A stretch of 64,000 nucleotides of DNA from an uncultured Flavobacteriales bacterium (GCA_913030835.1 CAJWDP010000002.1:1-64000); one strand, 5' to 3'. Positions 27,217-37,323 are shown, numbered from the stretch's first letter. Translations and numbers: made by a program. Notes: generated from the sequence alone by a model not told the origin.

Positions 27217-28382
27217 TGGAGCATTCTGTTTTTTCCTACAGCAAAAAATCTCAGCTGGCATTTTCAGTCACAGGAGCGGTGATTGGACTTATGATGATCA
27301 TTCTTTCCGTTCAGATTTACGTAGACATTACAACCGTTTTAAGTGCTCCGTCCATTATTGGAAAGGATTTCTTAGTGCTGAGCAAGGAAGTTAGTATGCT
27401 TTCCGACGGTAATTTTTCGGAAGACGAAATCGTTGAACTCAAATCTCAGGAATTCATATTGGACGTTGCACCTGTTGAAGGAAATCGTTTTGAATCTTTT
27501 GTTGTAGCAGACATGGGGACCAACGCACGATTCAACACATTAATGCCACTCATTTCAATCCCGGATAATTTTATTGACAATCTGTCCGATGATTTTAGCT
27601 GGACACCGGGACAAACAGAATTACCGGTGATCATTCCCACCTCATTTTTTAATTCATATAATTTCGGCATTGCGGAAGCCTCAAAATCTCCTAAGGTCAC
27701 AAAGGAATTGATGGCTACAATAAGACCGAAATTGCGAATTGGAAAAACAGAATGGTATAACATCCGAATTGTAGCGTTCTCAGATCGTTTTTCGGATGGA
27801 GTGATTGTTCCTGACTCGTTTCTCAATTATGGCAATGAGCATTTCGCATCAATCGAAAACAAAAAGATGAATCGGATCGTCATTAGTGCACTGAACATAA
27901 AAAGCCCATTGTTACAAGAATTTATTGAATCACATGCCTACGTCGCAAATCAAGATAAATTAAAGGGTGGGAAAATTACAGAGTTCATGAACGTTTTACT
28001 CCCTGTGGTCCTTTCCATTGCGGCCGTTATTGTTCTATTGTCCCTGCTCACCTTTATTCAAAATGCACAATTGATGCTGGCAGGTTCAGACTATGAAGTT
28101 GGCTTGCTGGGATTTCTTGGTTATGCCCCTTTAAGCGTAAGTAAACTAGTGATGAAAAAATTCAATCGCTTGTTCTTGTTGATCCTAATTTTGGCTTTAC
28201 CTCTCTGCTTTATATTGAAATGGTTCATAAACGGCCAATTCGAGTACAATCTAGGGATAAATATGGGGCTCAGTATTAGCTGGGCAACCATTCTTACCGG
28301 CTCTGCTGTGTACTTTATTTTTTATGTGGCCCAATTCTACATGATCAGAATCGCGGTTAAAAAGAAGATTGCTGCTAGTTAG
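27216..28382 (+). CDS. ABC transporter permease, FtsX/MacB-like
   Basis: A 388-aa membrane protein with one N-terminal TM helix (about residues 15-38), a 220-residue extracytoplasmic domain, and three C-terminal TM helices (about residues 262-285, 315-335 and 350-375). This four-helix plan is the FtsX/MacB permease fold. It pairs with the preceding ATPase to form a type VII ABC (mechanotransmission) system. The substrate is unknown. Confidence 0.75.
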   Translation: MEHSVFSYSKKSQLAFSVTGAVIGLMMIILSVQIYVDITTVLSAPSIIGKDFLVLSKEVSMLSDGNFSEDEIVELKSQEFILDVAPVEGNRFESFVVADMGTNARFNTLMPLISIPDNFIDNLSDDFSWTPGQTELPVIIPTSFFNSYNFGIAEASKSPKVTKELMATIRPKLRIGKTEWYNIRIVAFSDRFSDGVIVPDSFLNYGNEHFASIENKKMNRIVISALNIKSPLLQEFIESHAYVANQDKLKGGKITEFMNVLLPVVLSIAAVIVLLSLLTFIQNAQLMLAGSDYEVGLLGFLGYAPLSVSKLVMKKFNRLFLLILILALPLCFILKWFINGQFEYNLGINMGLSISWATILTGSAVYFIFYVAQFYMIRIAVKKKIAAS

Positions 28383-28496
28383 CAATGAAATGCTTAATTT
28401 TTTGTTAAAAATGAACGAATTACAACTGTGAGTGGCCGCTTTATTAAATTTGGACCGTTATTTGGAACAACAATGCTATTCTTAAAGTAGTACAAT

Positions 28497-30149
28497 ATGA
28501 ATACAAAACCTTTATTCGTTCTGCTCATTCTTATTTCCTCCGCTCTTGGAGCGTTTGGGCAGAATTTCAACTACACATTCAAAATAAAAGGTCTTCCCGC
28601 AGAGCAAGACGTTTATTTGGCTAACTATTTCGGAGACAGGCTCTATTATTATGATACTGCGCGATCCACTGCCGGCCAAGTCCAATTCAACCGAGAGGAG
28701 GTAAAAGGAGGCGTATATGCAGTTGTTTTGCCGGGACCAAAGACATTTGAAATCATTCTAACCGAAAATGAAAATAAAATAGTGCTGGAAACCGACACGA
28801 CAGACTTCGTTAAAAACATGAAAGTCATAAAGTCAGATGAAAACAAGGCATTTTATGCTTACTTCGATTATCTCAGCTCTATGCAAAAGAAGGCTGCACC
28901 GCTTCGCGGGAAGAAAGATGAACCATCAAAAGACAAGCTCAAGGCAATTGACAAGGAAGTAAAGGATTACCAGAAGCAGTTGGCTACAGATAACCAGAAG
29001 AATTTATTCGGAGCCATCATCGCAATGAGCCTTGAACCATCAGTGCCCAGTGAGTTAGTTGGAGACACTTCCAAGCAGATGGAGCGCTACCAGTATTTTA
29101 AGAATCACTTTTTTGACGATTACCATCTCAATGATGTTAGAATTGTGCGGACCCCTATTTTCGCTAAGAAGCTGAAATATTTTTTTGAAAAGGTTTGCAT
29201 TCAGCATCCTGATTCCGTGTTAACAGAAGCTTTTAAATTGATCGATCAGCTACCAGAGGGATCTGATCTGTTTAAATACGTCGTGCATACACTGACCTAC
29301 AAATACGAAACCAGTAAAATTATGGGTATGGATGCCGTTTTTGTGGGTATTGCGCTGAAATACTATTGCAGAGGAACGGATGGTCAAACCAAAGCATTCT
29401 GGCTGGAGGAGCAATACCTGAAATCCATCCGTGATGCAGAAAAAGCGTTAGCAAAGGCAAAAAAGGAATTGGAAATAGCAGAATCGGGAAGCAACAGAGA
29501 AGAACTGGATAAAGCAAAAACAGAATACGAAAACAGAGAAAAGAAGCTGAAAGAGGCAACTAAGAATGACAAATTGAAGGAGATCTGTGATCGAGCAACA
29601 ACATTGAACAGACTCAAACTTTTTGGTCCGGCACCCGATCTGATTCTTCAAGATACCAGTGAAACAAAGTGGGTTGACATTACAAAGCTACCGAATGAAT
29701 ATAAAGTGCTGGTTTTTTGGGATCCCGGATGCGGTCATTGCAAGAAGGAAATCCCTAAGCTGAAAAAACTGTATGATGAAATTAAGTCCAGAAAAATGGA
29801 CATTGAGATCATAGGAGTCAATACTGAGCTGGAAAATAAGGCCTGGAAAAAATACATCCGTGAAAACAAATTGGACTGGATCAACATTTCAGACAATCCT
29901 GAAGTAAACGGAAACCCTAGAAAGTACATTGTAGAACAGCGAAAAACCACCTTAAATAGCCTGAATTTCAGGGATATTTACGATATTTTCTCTACTCCTC
30001 AGATCTTTTTACTGGACTCAGAAAACAAGATAATTGCAAAGAAAATTGGCGTTTTTAATTTAGTGGATATTCTCGAAAGAAAGCTGAAGGTCGATTTCAA
30101 TTACCAACCGCCAAAACCGGAGAAAGGAAAAGACGGAGAGAGCCATTAA
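28497..30149 (+). CDS. Exported DUF5106/thioredoxin-fold protein
   Basis: A 550-aa protein with a signal peptide (residues 1-22). Residues about 23-110 match a DUF4369-type N-terminal domain, and 110-350 a DUF5106-like helical region with a predicted coiled coil (about residues 305-360, rich in Lys, Glu and Ala). The C-terminal 180 residues are a TlpA-like thioredoxin domain with active site CGHC (about residues 411-414) in VFWDPGCGHCKKEIP. Such proteins act in thiol-disulfide exchange in the periplasm. Confidence 0.85.
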   Translation: MNTKPLFVLLILISSALGAFGQNFNYTFKIKGLPAEQDVYLANYFGDRLYYYDTARSTAGQVQFNREEVKGGVYAVVLPGPKTFEIILTENENKIVLETDTTDFVKNMKVIKSDENKAFYAYFDYLSSMQKKAAPLRGKKDEPSKDKLKAIDKEVKDYQKQLATDNQKNLFGAIIAMSLEPSVPSELVGDTSKQMERYQYFKNHFFDDYHLNDVRIVRTPIFAKKLKYFFEKVCIQHPDSVLTEAFKLIDQLPEGSDLFKYVVHTLTYKYETSKIMGMDAVFVGIALKYYCRGTDGQTKAFWLEEQYLKSIRDAEKALAKAKKELEIAESGSNREELDKAKTEYENREKKLKEATKNDKLKEICDRATTLNRLKLFGPAPDLILQDTSETKWVDITKLPNEYKVLVFWDPGCGHCKKEIPKLKKLYDEIKSRKMDIEIIGVNTELENKAWKKYIRENKLDWINISDNPEVNGNPRKYIVEQRKTTLNSLNFRDIYDIFSTPQIFLLDSENKIIAKKIGVFNLVDILERKLKVDFNYQPPKPEKGKDGESH

Positions 30150-30159
30150 TTATCCGGGG

Positions 30160-31110
30160 CTAATCTTCGAATTCCATTAAACTGTTGTTGTCAAAGGTCC
30201 ACTCGGGCGTAAACACACTTCCCTGCCCTATTTCCGAGATACTATACCATGGACTTAGCATTCCGTTTTCAGGGTTTTTCAATATGTGTGATTGTTGCGC
30301 CGGCATATAGCTTTGTGCAATCAAAAATACTTTATCACCTGTTGTGACATTTTGAGCTACATCCAAAACCAGAACGGCATGGCCCGGCGACCCTCCTTTG
30401 ATAATCACATCTCCCGCACTTACATCGTTCCATGATTTTGAGTTCAGCTCTTTTTCAAGAGAAGCTGTACCGGCATAGTTGAAAATACTCAGCATGTATT
30501 TCCTGAAACTATCGTATGAATCATCGCAACTCGAGCACGTTCTCCAGACTACGTCTCTTCCGGAAACCACCGGTTTTTTACCCGATGCCCATTTACTATA
30601 CGGCACATTATCCCCACTTGTATAATTGAAATGAATCCGATCAAACTGGTTATTCTGGTAATGATACTCTGCTTTTAACCGCATTACGGCATCTGCACAT
30701 TGCTGCAAGTCCCTGTTGTCCAGATCAAGATCAACAACAGCATGATGTGCATCCTGATTCCATTTTGTCTCTCCATTGTACAATAAAACATCGGGGACAC
30801 CTTCTTTTAAAGGCAGGTGCCTGAGCCAGTCAGCAAATGATCCTGTTTCGTAATCCATGCGCTCGAAACCATCCGGAACATCAATTCTGTTCACCAACGT
30901 ATTGACAAGCTCAAAATCTTCCAGCCAGCTGTAATTTAATCGTGTTGAGTCAAATGATTGCTCTTCAACAACTTCTATTGGATCTGAAAATTCATGAATA
31001 GAATCCGTAAGCGCATCCTCTGATGTTCTCTCCGTTTTATCATTCGTTGGTTGAGAACACCCATTCAGCACAATAGTCAAACTTGACAAAAAAAGTATTT
31101 TCTTTACCAT
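30160..31110 (-). CDS. DUF4846 lipoprotein
   Basis: A 316-aa protein with lipobox LNGC (Cys18) and an acidic linker. The main domain has YETGSFADWLRHLPL, LYNGETKWNQDAHHAVVDLD and RDLQQCADAVMRLKAEYHY, the DUF4846 signature, and KGGSPGHAVLVLDVA near the C-terminus. The family is of unknown function, placed at the outer membrane or periplasm. It converges on the thioredoxin-fold gene. Confidence 0.85.
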   Translation of the reverse strand: MVKKILFLSSLTIVLNGCSQPTNDKTERTSEDALTDSIHEFSDPIEVVEEQSFDSTRLNYSWLEDFELVNTLVNRIDVPDGFERMDYETGSFADWLRHLPLKEGVPDVLLYNGETKWNQDAHHAVVDLDLDNRDLQQCADAVMRLKAEYHYQNNQFDRIHFNYTSGDNVPYSKWASGKKPVVSGRDVVWRTCSSCDDSYDSFRKYMLSIFNYAGTASLEKELNSKSWNDVSAGDVIIKGGSPGHAVLVLDVAQNVTTGDKVFLIAQSYMPAQQSHILKNPENGMLSPWYSISEIGQGSVFTPEWTFDNNSLMEFED

Positions 31111-31144
31111 ATATCGTTAATGCAATTCACCGAAAAAGATACAA

Positions 31145-31579
31145 TTGAAAAATAAAATAGCCACTGTTTTTGTAACGATTCTGCTCTCAGGATGTGGAAT
31201 GCCAAACGATCTCGGAGTTTCGTCTGACGGTCAGCTGAAGCTCCCCCCGTCCACTCCAAACTGCATATCAAGCCAGGCTTCTATAGAAGACAAAGAGCAC
31301 TACATGCAGCCTTGGACCTATGACGACCCAAAGGAAACAATGCAAAAACTAGTACAGTGTATTGATGAATTCGGAGACACAGAAATTATTTTATCCGAAG
31401 ACAACTACATTCAAGCAGTTTTTACCACCGGTTGGATGCGGTGGAAAGACGACGTCGAATTCTACCTTGACTCTACAAACAAGCTGGTTCATTTCAGATC
31501 AGCTTCCAGAATCGGATATGGAGATCACGGGGTCAATCGAAAAAGAATGGAACGTCTGAAAGAATTGTACAATAATTAA
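31145..31579 (+). CDS. DUF1499 lipoprotein
   Basis: A 144-aa protein, lipobox LLSGC (Cys18), then a DUF1499 domain with PNCISSQA and VQAVF-like FTTGWMRWKDDVEFYLD, RSASRIGYGDHGVNRKRME. The start codon is TTG, since no ATG or GTG is in frame upstream. DUF1499 has no established function. It is divergent from the DUF4846 gene across 34 bases. Confidence 0.8.
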   Translation: MKNKIATVFVTILLSGCGMPNDLGVSSDGQLKLPPSTPNCISSQASIEDKEHYMQPWTYDDPKETMQKLVQCIDEFGDTEIILSEDNYIQAVFTTGWMRWKDDVEFYLDSTNKLVHFRSASRIGYGDHGVNRKRMERLKELYNN

Positions 31580-31613
31580 GTGTGGTTATTACCTTTACAC
31601 CAAACAATGAATT

Positions 31614-32477
31614 ATGACTGATATCACTTGGCAAAAAGCACTTCCAATTTCGAGAAATGGCAACGAATTCAAAGACATTACTTATACAAAATGCAATGGT
31701 GTAGCTAGAATTGCGTTCAACCGACCGGATGTCCGTAACGCATTCCGACCCAACACAACCAGCGAATTGTACCAAGCTTTTTATGATGCTCAGGAGGATA
31801 CGTCCATTGGTGTTGTTCTTTTATCTGCAGAAGGCCCATCTTCTAAGGATGGTGTTTATTCATTTTGCAGCGGAGGAGATCAAAGTGCACGAGGGCACCA
31901 GGGATATGTTGGTGAAGACGGCATGCACCGATTAAATATTCTGGAAGTGCAAAGACTTATTCGCTTTATGCCAAAAGTGGTAATTGCGGTAGTTCCGGGA
32001 TGGGCCGTTGGTGGAGGTCACAGTTTACACGTAGTTTGTGATATGACTCTTGCCAGCAAAGAGCATGCAATCTTTAAACAAACGGATGCCGACGTAACCA
32101 GTTTTGACGGAGGGTACGGCTCCGCTTACCTAGCCAAAATGGTCGGTCAAAAGAAAGCTAGAGAGATCTTTTTTCTCGGCAGGAACTACTCTGCACAGGA
32201 GGCCTACGAAATGGGTATGGTGAACGCTGTAGTCCCTCACGATGAGCTGGAGGACACGGCGTACGATTGGGCCCAGGAAATTCTGAAGAAATCCCCTACT
32301 TCCATTAAGATGTTGAAGTTTGCCATGAACCTCACGGACGATGGCATGGTCGGTCAGCAAGTGTTTGCGGGAGAAGCCACCCGATTAGCATATATGACAG
32401 ATGAAGCCAAAGAGGGTCGAAATGCCTTTTTGGAGAAGAGGAAACCCGACTTTTCAAAGATCAAGTGGATACCGTAA
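31614..32477 (+). CDS. menB: 1,4-dihydroxy-2-naphthoyl-CoA synthase
   Basis: A 287-aa crotonase-fold enzyme of menaquinone synthesis: FNRPDVRNAFRPNTTSELY, the oxyanion loop FCSGGDQSARG, and WAVGGGHSLHVVCDMTLAS are MenB motifs. DVTSFDGGYGSAYLAKMVG matches the active-site loop of the bicarbonate-independent class, which has Asp here. It stands apart from other men genes in this window. TACCTTTA upstream is a one-base variant of the -7 element. Confidence 0.94.
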   Translation: MTDITWQKALPISRNGNEFKDITYTKCNGVARIAFNRPDVRNAFRPNTTSELYQAFYDAQEDTSIGVVLLSAEGPSSKDGVYSFCSGGDQSARGHQGYVGEDGMHRLNILEVQRLIRFMPKVVIAVVPGWAVGGGHSLHVVCDMTLASKEHAIFKQTDADVTSFDGGYGSAYLAKMVGQKKAREIFFLGRNYSAQEAYEMGMVNAVVPHDELEDTAYDWAQEILKKSPTSIKMLKFAMNLTDDGMVGQQVFAGEATRLAYMTDEAKEGRNAFLEKRKPDFSKIKWIP

Positions 32478-32492
32478 CTATATTCACGGCAG

Positions 32493-35400
32493 TCAGTCGG
32501 TAATTACCACTTTTCCCTTGTAAAAATAATTCGCGGTCTGGATCGAATAATAATACATTCCGTCGGCAAGATTCAATGGCTCCAGAGCCACCGGTTTCTC
32601 TGTTGATTGAATCAACTGGGTCTTCAATTTTCCTTCTGAATTAAAAAGACTAAACTTCATATTACCTACGTCCGATGTGGCTATATATAAATAATTTGAT
32701 CGATTAGCAGGATTCGGATAAACAGAAAAATACGGCTGTTCATCTTTCTCCAGTTCAACCGGCATCCCACCAAGATTGATGTTGTCTACGTATAGCGCCT
32801 GACCATAGCCACCATAATTTCTAAAAGAGATCCGCAGATTATTGTTACCTGAGTACAATGAGAGATCAATCGAATCTCTTCTCCATTGTGACGAAGTAGG
32901 AACAAATTGTCCGCCGGAATAATCTGGTGCTGTAGGCAGATCTGAGTCAGCTTTAAAGTAAACGGTAGTCCAGGAGAGTCCGCAATCATCAGAAACTAAG
33001 ATCTCCAGAGAATCCTTATTTACAGAGGAATACCGTGCATATGCAACGTCAAAGGTTAACCATCCACTACCGGCACTGCTAAAATCCAAAGGAGCAATAA
33101 TCTCACAATACTCGCCCCATGCGTAAACGTTGTAATTGTCTACCATCATAGAATTGGGGCTCAAACCGAACCCACCTGCCAATGAAGTCTGCTCCCATGT
33201 GATATTTCCTTGGGAAGATCCCGACCATTCTTCAGGTGGAAAAATGGTTTCAAAGTCTTCCTGAATCATACTGGCCACAGGTGTTTCAATTGTAATGTAT
33301 AATGAGTCCTGATCTGATTGGCCACCAGCATCCACGACTGATAAGGTGACTAAAAATGTGCCTACACCATTAAACGTTACTTTAGGATTTCGTAACGAAG
33401 AGCTTGAAATGTTCGCGTTTTCAAATGTCCAGCTCCACGAAGCCCCGGCATGATTCAGCATAGAATGATCGTCGAAGTAAAACGTATCTGCCTCACACAA
33501 TGCGGTTAGTGAATTCACCATAATTTCTGCGACAGGACCGTCAGGTGCTTCATACAAAGGACTCTCCCACAATCCTTTTCCGTAGCTCGCCATACGGATC
33601 TTTCCGTCCCGATAAAACGGCCTCAGAATGTCCGTATTGATCTTTGCGGGCAGACCTACATCATCGATCGCCCAATTGCTCATCGAATTGTTCTTATAGA
33701 ATACCGTTGAGTTTGACCCGAGATAAATCCCACCATCTGTTCCACCGATCATGGCCATAGAGTGTATATTGTTTCCGTCCAATTCACTGCTTGTAATGTT
33801 GGCCCAGCTGACACCACCATTCATCGACTTAAACACTTTGTTTCCGTTTGGACCATTGGGAAATGCGATCCAAATCGTTGCATCGTTCTCAGGATCAATC
33901 GCAATTAAAGCTTTTGAAGAAGATATTGGCGTAGACAACGAAGTAGAGGTGGCCCATTCATCATCTGTTTTTATAAGTAAAGAAGTTCCTGACGATCGTA
34001 CAATAGCATATTGAACTTCAGGTCGATCCCTTGAAACTTCTATATAAGTGACCGTTCCACCTGTAACCCCTGTATAAATGGCAGTGAACAATGCTCCTCC
34101 GTCGACGCTCTTGAAAATTTGGTTGTCTTTACCCAAATAGATGGTATTGTAACAATTCGGGTGAAATTCCATTTCCGATGATGCTGCAGCCCAATAACTT
34201 TCATTTGGAGCCATTCCCATGGAGGCTCCAATGATCGGATCTCCAATGTTTTCCGGAACGATCTTACCTCCAACGTCAGAGAAATACACGCGCCTCTCCT
34301 GACCCGGGTTAACATATCCTGTAGGAGCTTCACCCCCTCCCAAATTCAGGAAATCCCCTGGGGTATAATCCTGATAGTAGGCTGCATTTCCATTGTGGTA
34401 AAGTCCCCCAACTAACAGATCAACATTCCAGCCGGAACCGAATCCCCAATAATCTGATCCGTGTATTCCGCGCATGAAAACATCCGGTTGTGTATTAAAA
34501 AAATCTGTTGACTTGTAGATGCCACCATCCGTAGAAGCCCAATATTCAGAACCGAACTGACGGAAGTCCTGCATATCCACGTGCATACTATAGTTCCAGC
34601 ACTGATAACCATTTACACAATCAAACGTAAGTCCTCCATCATTCGAACGCCACATATTCAATCCTCCAATAACAATCTGATCCGCATCCGCTGCATTTGC
34701 CATTATCGCGCAATTGTAAAACCCCTGGTGATAATCCCACGTATCTGATCCTCTTGCCAGATTGGGAAAGGCGGCAGAATAAGGTCCTCCAACCTGGCCG
34801 ATAGGATTGATCCAGCTGTAACCACCATCATCACTTCTAAATAAACCGATGTACCCAATATCCCCGGGCTTTGAATCGCCGATCAGGTAAGCATAAACCC
34901 GTGACGTGTCTGCTTCTGTAACGGCAATTCTAGCACCATGACAATACCTATCAGGATCGGTAGAATTGTACCAACCTGTGGATTGTTGTGCCCAATTCAA
35001 ACCTGCATCGGTTGACACATAGAAATCAACAACTTCATCCCCAAGGCCATCCATAACCAAAAACAATTTGTCAGGATTGAGTGGATTTGCTTTAATATCA
35101 TAAGCCGGATCGTTTAACACGGTAGTCCATGTGCTCCCACCATCTGTGCTTCTATGAACCCCCGCATCCCCAGCAACAAGAACAATATTTGGGTTGGTGC
35201 TGTGAATGTGAATTTCATTTGGGTCGAGAGCTGAAGTATTCAAAGAGACACCCCAAGACGCCCCTCCATCGACAGTTTGGTACAATAGGTTCCCACCCCC
35301 GGCAAATGCAATATCCGGATTGGTTGGATCGACTGCCACCGAAGTAATGCCCCAATTGGTCGCTAGACCGTAAGAAACGTTGGTCCAGTTTACTCCTCCA

Positions 35401-35906
35401 TCGATTGATTTGTAGATTTCTCCCGGTTCTGTACCACAGTACATAACATTGGAAGATGAAGTACATTGATCCAGAGAATAAACATTGGTTTGATTTGCTT
35501 TATAATCTCCCGACTCTGCGTACACCTGAAACGGGCCCAAGACAGACCAAGAACCACTTTTGGCTGAAACCGCTGTTTCATTCTTGAATGCAAACGTGTT
35601 CAGTTGATTTTCTAGCATGACCCAATCAACAAATCCATCATCATCAATAAAATCATCGATCTTCCTCCTCCACCTTTTGTAATACTGAGTGTGGTAGTTT
35701 TTCACAAAATTGTGATGGTTATAGTATGCCCGATACAATTCATCCACCTCAAAAACATTTGGATTGTCTTCGTACATTTTCTTTACCCATATCGGTGCGT
35801 TCTTTTGATCGAGTGTAGACGCCTTATTCAATTTCTGCGCATTAACATAGACCGACGAAAATCCTGTTATAAACGCTAATACGAGAAAAATCTGGATTAC
35901 TTTCAT
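32493..35906 (-). CDS. Large T9SS-secreted protein with Asp-box repeats and PKD-like domain
   Basis: A 1137-aa protein. A signal peptide (about residues 1-24) is followed by a region rich in Asp-box/BNR motifs (SIDGGVNWT, TVDGGASWG, STDGGSTWT, SNDGGLTFD, SVDGGALFT, SMNGGVSWA), as in sialidase and VPS10/sortilin propellers (about residues 90-790). A PKD-like segment follows (SLRNPKVTFNGVGTFLVTLSVVD), then a jelly-roll with DNINLGG, and a T9SS type A domain (FSVYPNPAN...LADGMYYYSIQ...GKVVITD). No sialidase catalytic arginines are obvious. The ATG at 35906 is chosen because it puts the signal peptide at the start. It is probably a surface adhesin or glycan-binding protein. Confidence 0.85.
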   Translation of the reverse strand: MKVIQIFLVLAFITGFSSVYVNAQKLNKASTLDQKNAPIWVKKMYEDNPNVFEVDELYRAYYNHHNFVKNYHTQYYKRWRRKIDDFIDDDGFVDWVMLENQLNTFAFKNETAVSAKSGSWSVLGPFQVYAESGDYKANQTNVYSLDQCTSSSNVMYCGTEPGEIYKSIDGGVNWTNVSYGLATNWGITSVAVDPTNPDIAFAGGGNLLYQTVDGGASWGVSLNTSALDPNEIHIHSTNPNIVLVAGDAGVHRSTDGGSTWTTVLNDPAYDIKANPLNPDKLFLVMDGLGDEVVDFYVSTDAGLNWAQQSTGWYNSTDPDRYCHGARIAVTEADTSRVYAYLIGDSKPGDIGYIGLFRSDDGGYSWINPIGQVGGPYSAAFPNLARGSDTWDYHQGFYNCAIMANAADADQIVIGGLNMWRSNDGGLTFDCVNGYQCWNYSMHVDMQDFRQFGSEYWASTDGGIYKSTDFFNTQPDVFMRGIHGSDYWGFGSGWNVDLLVGGLYHNGNAAYYQDYTPGDFLNLGGGEAPTGYVNPGQERRVYFSDVGGKIVPENIGDPIIGASMGMAPNESYWAAASSEMEFHPNCYNTIYLGKDNQIFKSVDGGALFTAIYTGVTGGTVTYIEVSRDRPEVQYAIVRSSGTSLLIKTDDEWATSTSLSTPISSSKALIAIDPENDATIWIAFPNGPNGNKVFKSMNGGVSWANITSSELDGNNIHSMAMIGGTDGGIYLGSNSTVFYKNNSMSNWAIDDVGLPAKINTDILRPFYRDGKIRMASYGKGLWESPLYEAPDGPVAEIMVNSLTALCEADTFYFDDHSMLNHAGASWSWTFENANISSSSLRNPKVTFNGVGTFLVTLSVVDAGGQSDQDSLYITIETPVASMIQEDFETIFPPEEWSGSSQGNITWEQTSLAGGFGLSPNSMMVDNYNVYAWGEYCEIIAPLDFSSAGSGWLTFDVAYARYSSVNKDSLEILVSDDCGLSWTTVYFKADSDLPTAPDYSGGQFVPTSSQWRRDSIDLSLYSGNNNLRISFRNYGGYGQALYVDNINLGGMPVELEKDEQPYFSVYPNPANRSNYLYIATSDVGNMKFSLFNSEGKLKTQLIQSTEKPVALEPLNLADGMYYYSIQTANYFYKGKVVITD

Positions 35907-36013
35907 TGTCACGATTAGTTGATTTTCCCTAAAGGTAATAATATTGACAATCGGATGGATTCCGGTACAAGACAATCTATTCGCGAAGTGAAATCGTATC
36001 GCTACTTGTCAAG

Positions 36014-37189
36014 CTATTTTTTAATTAGCTTTTTGAATAGCTGATTGCCGTCAGACAGATCTATTCGAGCCAGATACGTACCGGAGGAAACGTCAGACAT
36101 ATTAATGGTGTTTGATCTACTGCCATTTCTATTTCTCAATTCCCAGACATCTATTAGTTGACCTGTTAAGGTAAAAAGAGTGACTTTAATTGGTACTTGA
36201 ATTTCCGTTTCGATCTCTATATTGATTTCGTCCAAGAACGGGTTAGGAAACAAAGAAATAGTATTGGACACTTCCAGTGAGACAGCAACAGGATTATAGA
36301 AATATTCATTACCATCAAAATCAACTTGGGACAGTTGATAATAAGATGTTCCTTGGAGTGGAAAGTAATCTTCATAATCATAATGATTTACGATCGTACT
36401 TGTACCGACCCCTTCAAATTCTTGAACAAGGTTATAATCCAAACCGTTACTACTTTTCCAAAGACGAAACTTTTCATTGTTGGATTCAGTTATCGTTGAC
36501 CAATTCACACTAATTTTATCGTTAACATGTTCTGCTGAAAAACTTAGTAATTCTATCGGAAGTGAAACCGAACAAAACGTCACGGTGGCAGAATCAATGG
36601 ATCCATCATCTAAATGAACTTCAGGCTCTGTCCCATCTGTGCAGCAAACGTTTGATTCGGATAAGAACGGCAATATACCACCATTCTCGTGCATATCGAT
36701 CGTACAAGCAATCAATGTTCCACCGCACTCAACAGTGCAACCATGGCAGTCGTATTCTTCGTCAGCATTGACCTCGATCGTACCCGTATTACACGTATAT
36801 CCATCATCGTGCACCTTTTCAGCTCCTAAATAGCCATTATTGTACACTTCACCATCGTTGTGAAACTCTTTGGTGATGTCAATGTTACCAAAATTGAACA
36901 TTTTACCCGTTTCCAGTATCTTAATTTTGCTGTTACCTGAATAAGTGCCTGATGCACTTACGTATAAAACCCCGGAAACATTTAAGTTCCCGGTAGAAGC
37001 AACATCGTGATTAATGAAAACCGTGTCCCCGAATGCCACATTGAGCCCGGGGCAATTGTCCCACACGGTACAATTACTGTAAATACCCGAAACCAACGTT
37101 GTACTATTTATCTGAGCCTGATAATAATACGTTTGGCTAAAGAATAGTGATAAAAACAGAATGTATTTTTTTCGACGAAATAAAAACAT
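36014..37189 (-). CDS. T9SS-secreted Cys-rich protein
   Basis: A 391-aa protein with signal peptide (about residues 1-26) and an N-terminal beta-rich region with many Asn/Gly and cysteines (CHGCTVECGG, NVCCTDG) suggesting a right-handed parallel beta-helix. A fibronectin-like segment (LPIELLSFSAEHVNDKISV) is followed by a T9SS type A domain (ISLFPNPFLDEINIEI...SSGTYLARIDLSDGNQLFKK). Function unknown; surface location is likely. It is transcribed divergently from rluF. Confidence 0.82.
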   Translation of the reverse strand: MFLFRRKKYILFLSLFFSQTYYYQAQINSTTLVSGIYSNCTVWDNCPGLNVAFGDTVFINHDVASTGNLNVSGVLYVSASGTYSGNSKIKILETGKMFNFGNIDITKEFHNDGEVYNNGYLGAEKVHDDGYTCNTGTIEVNADEEYDCHGCTVECGGTLIACTIDMHENGGILPFLSESNVCCTDGTEPEVHLDDGSIDSATVTFCSVSLPIELLSFSAEHVNDKISVNWSTITESNNEKFRLWKSSNGLDYNLVQEFEGVGTSTIVNHYDYEDYFPLQGTSYYQLSQVDFDGNEYFYNPVAVSLEVSNTISLFPNPFLDEINIEIETEIQVPIKVTLFTLTGQLIDVWELRNRNGSRSNTINMSDVSSGTYLARIDLSDGNQLFKKLIKK

Positions 37190-37243
37190 AGTGGGTTAAA
37201 CGCACAGCTAATATAGACAAATTTTATACGGTATATTTGTTTT

Positions 37244-37323
37244 TAGCAGTATTTTATTTTGTTTATGTCTGTATTTCGACATATAATACTGCTAGTGATT
37301 TATCATCTAGGATCACTATTTTT
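37244..37323. repeat. Two overlapping inverted repeats upstream of rluF
   Basis: A 10-bp inverted repeat (37244-37253 with 37285-37294) encloses a second 6-bp stem (37264-37269 with 37278-37283). A further 7-bp repeat (37293-37299 with 37312-37318) is followed by five T. The two structures share bases 37293-37294, so they are mutually exclusive, as in an attenuator. Function not established. Confidence 0.6.

Noticed and set aside
29320-29651. Several minus-strand ORFs inside the thioredoxin-fold gene
   Set aside because: They arise from the Lys/Glu-rich coiled coil on the plus strand, which gives long Phe/Ser/Leu-rich antisense frames.
35907-35975. Longer start for the 1137-aa T9SS protein (35975)
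   Set aside because: It would place 23 residues before the signal peptide; the ATG at 35906 gives a normal export signal.
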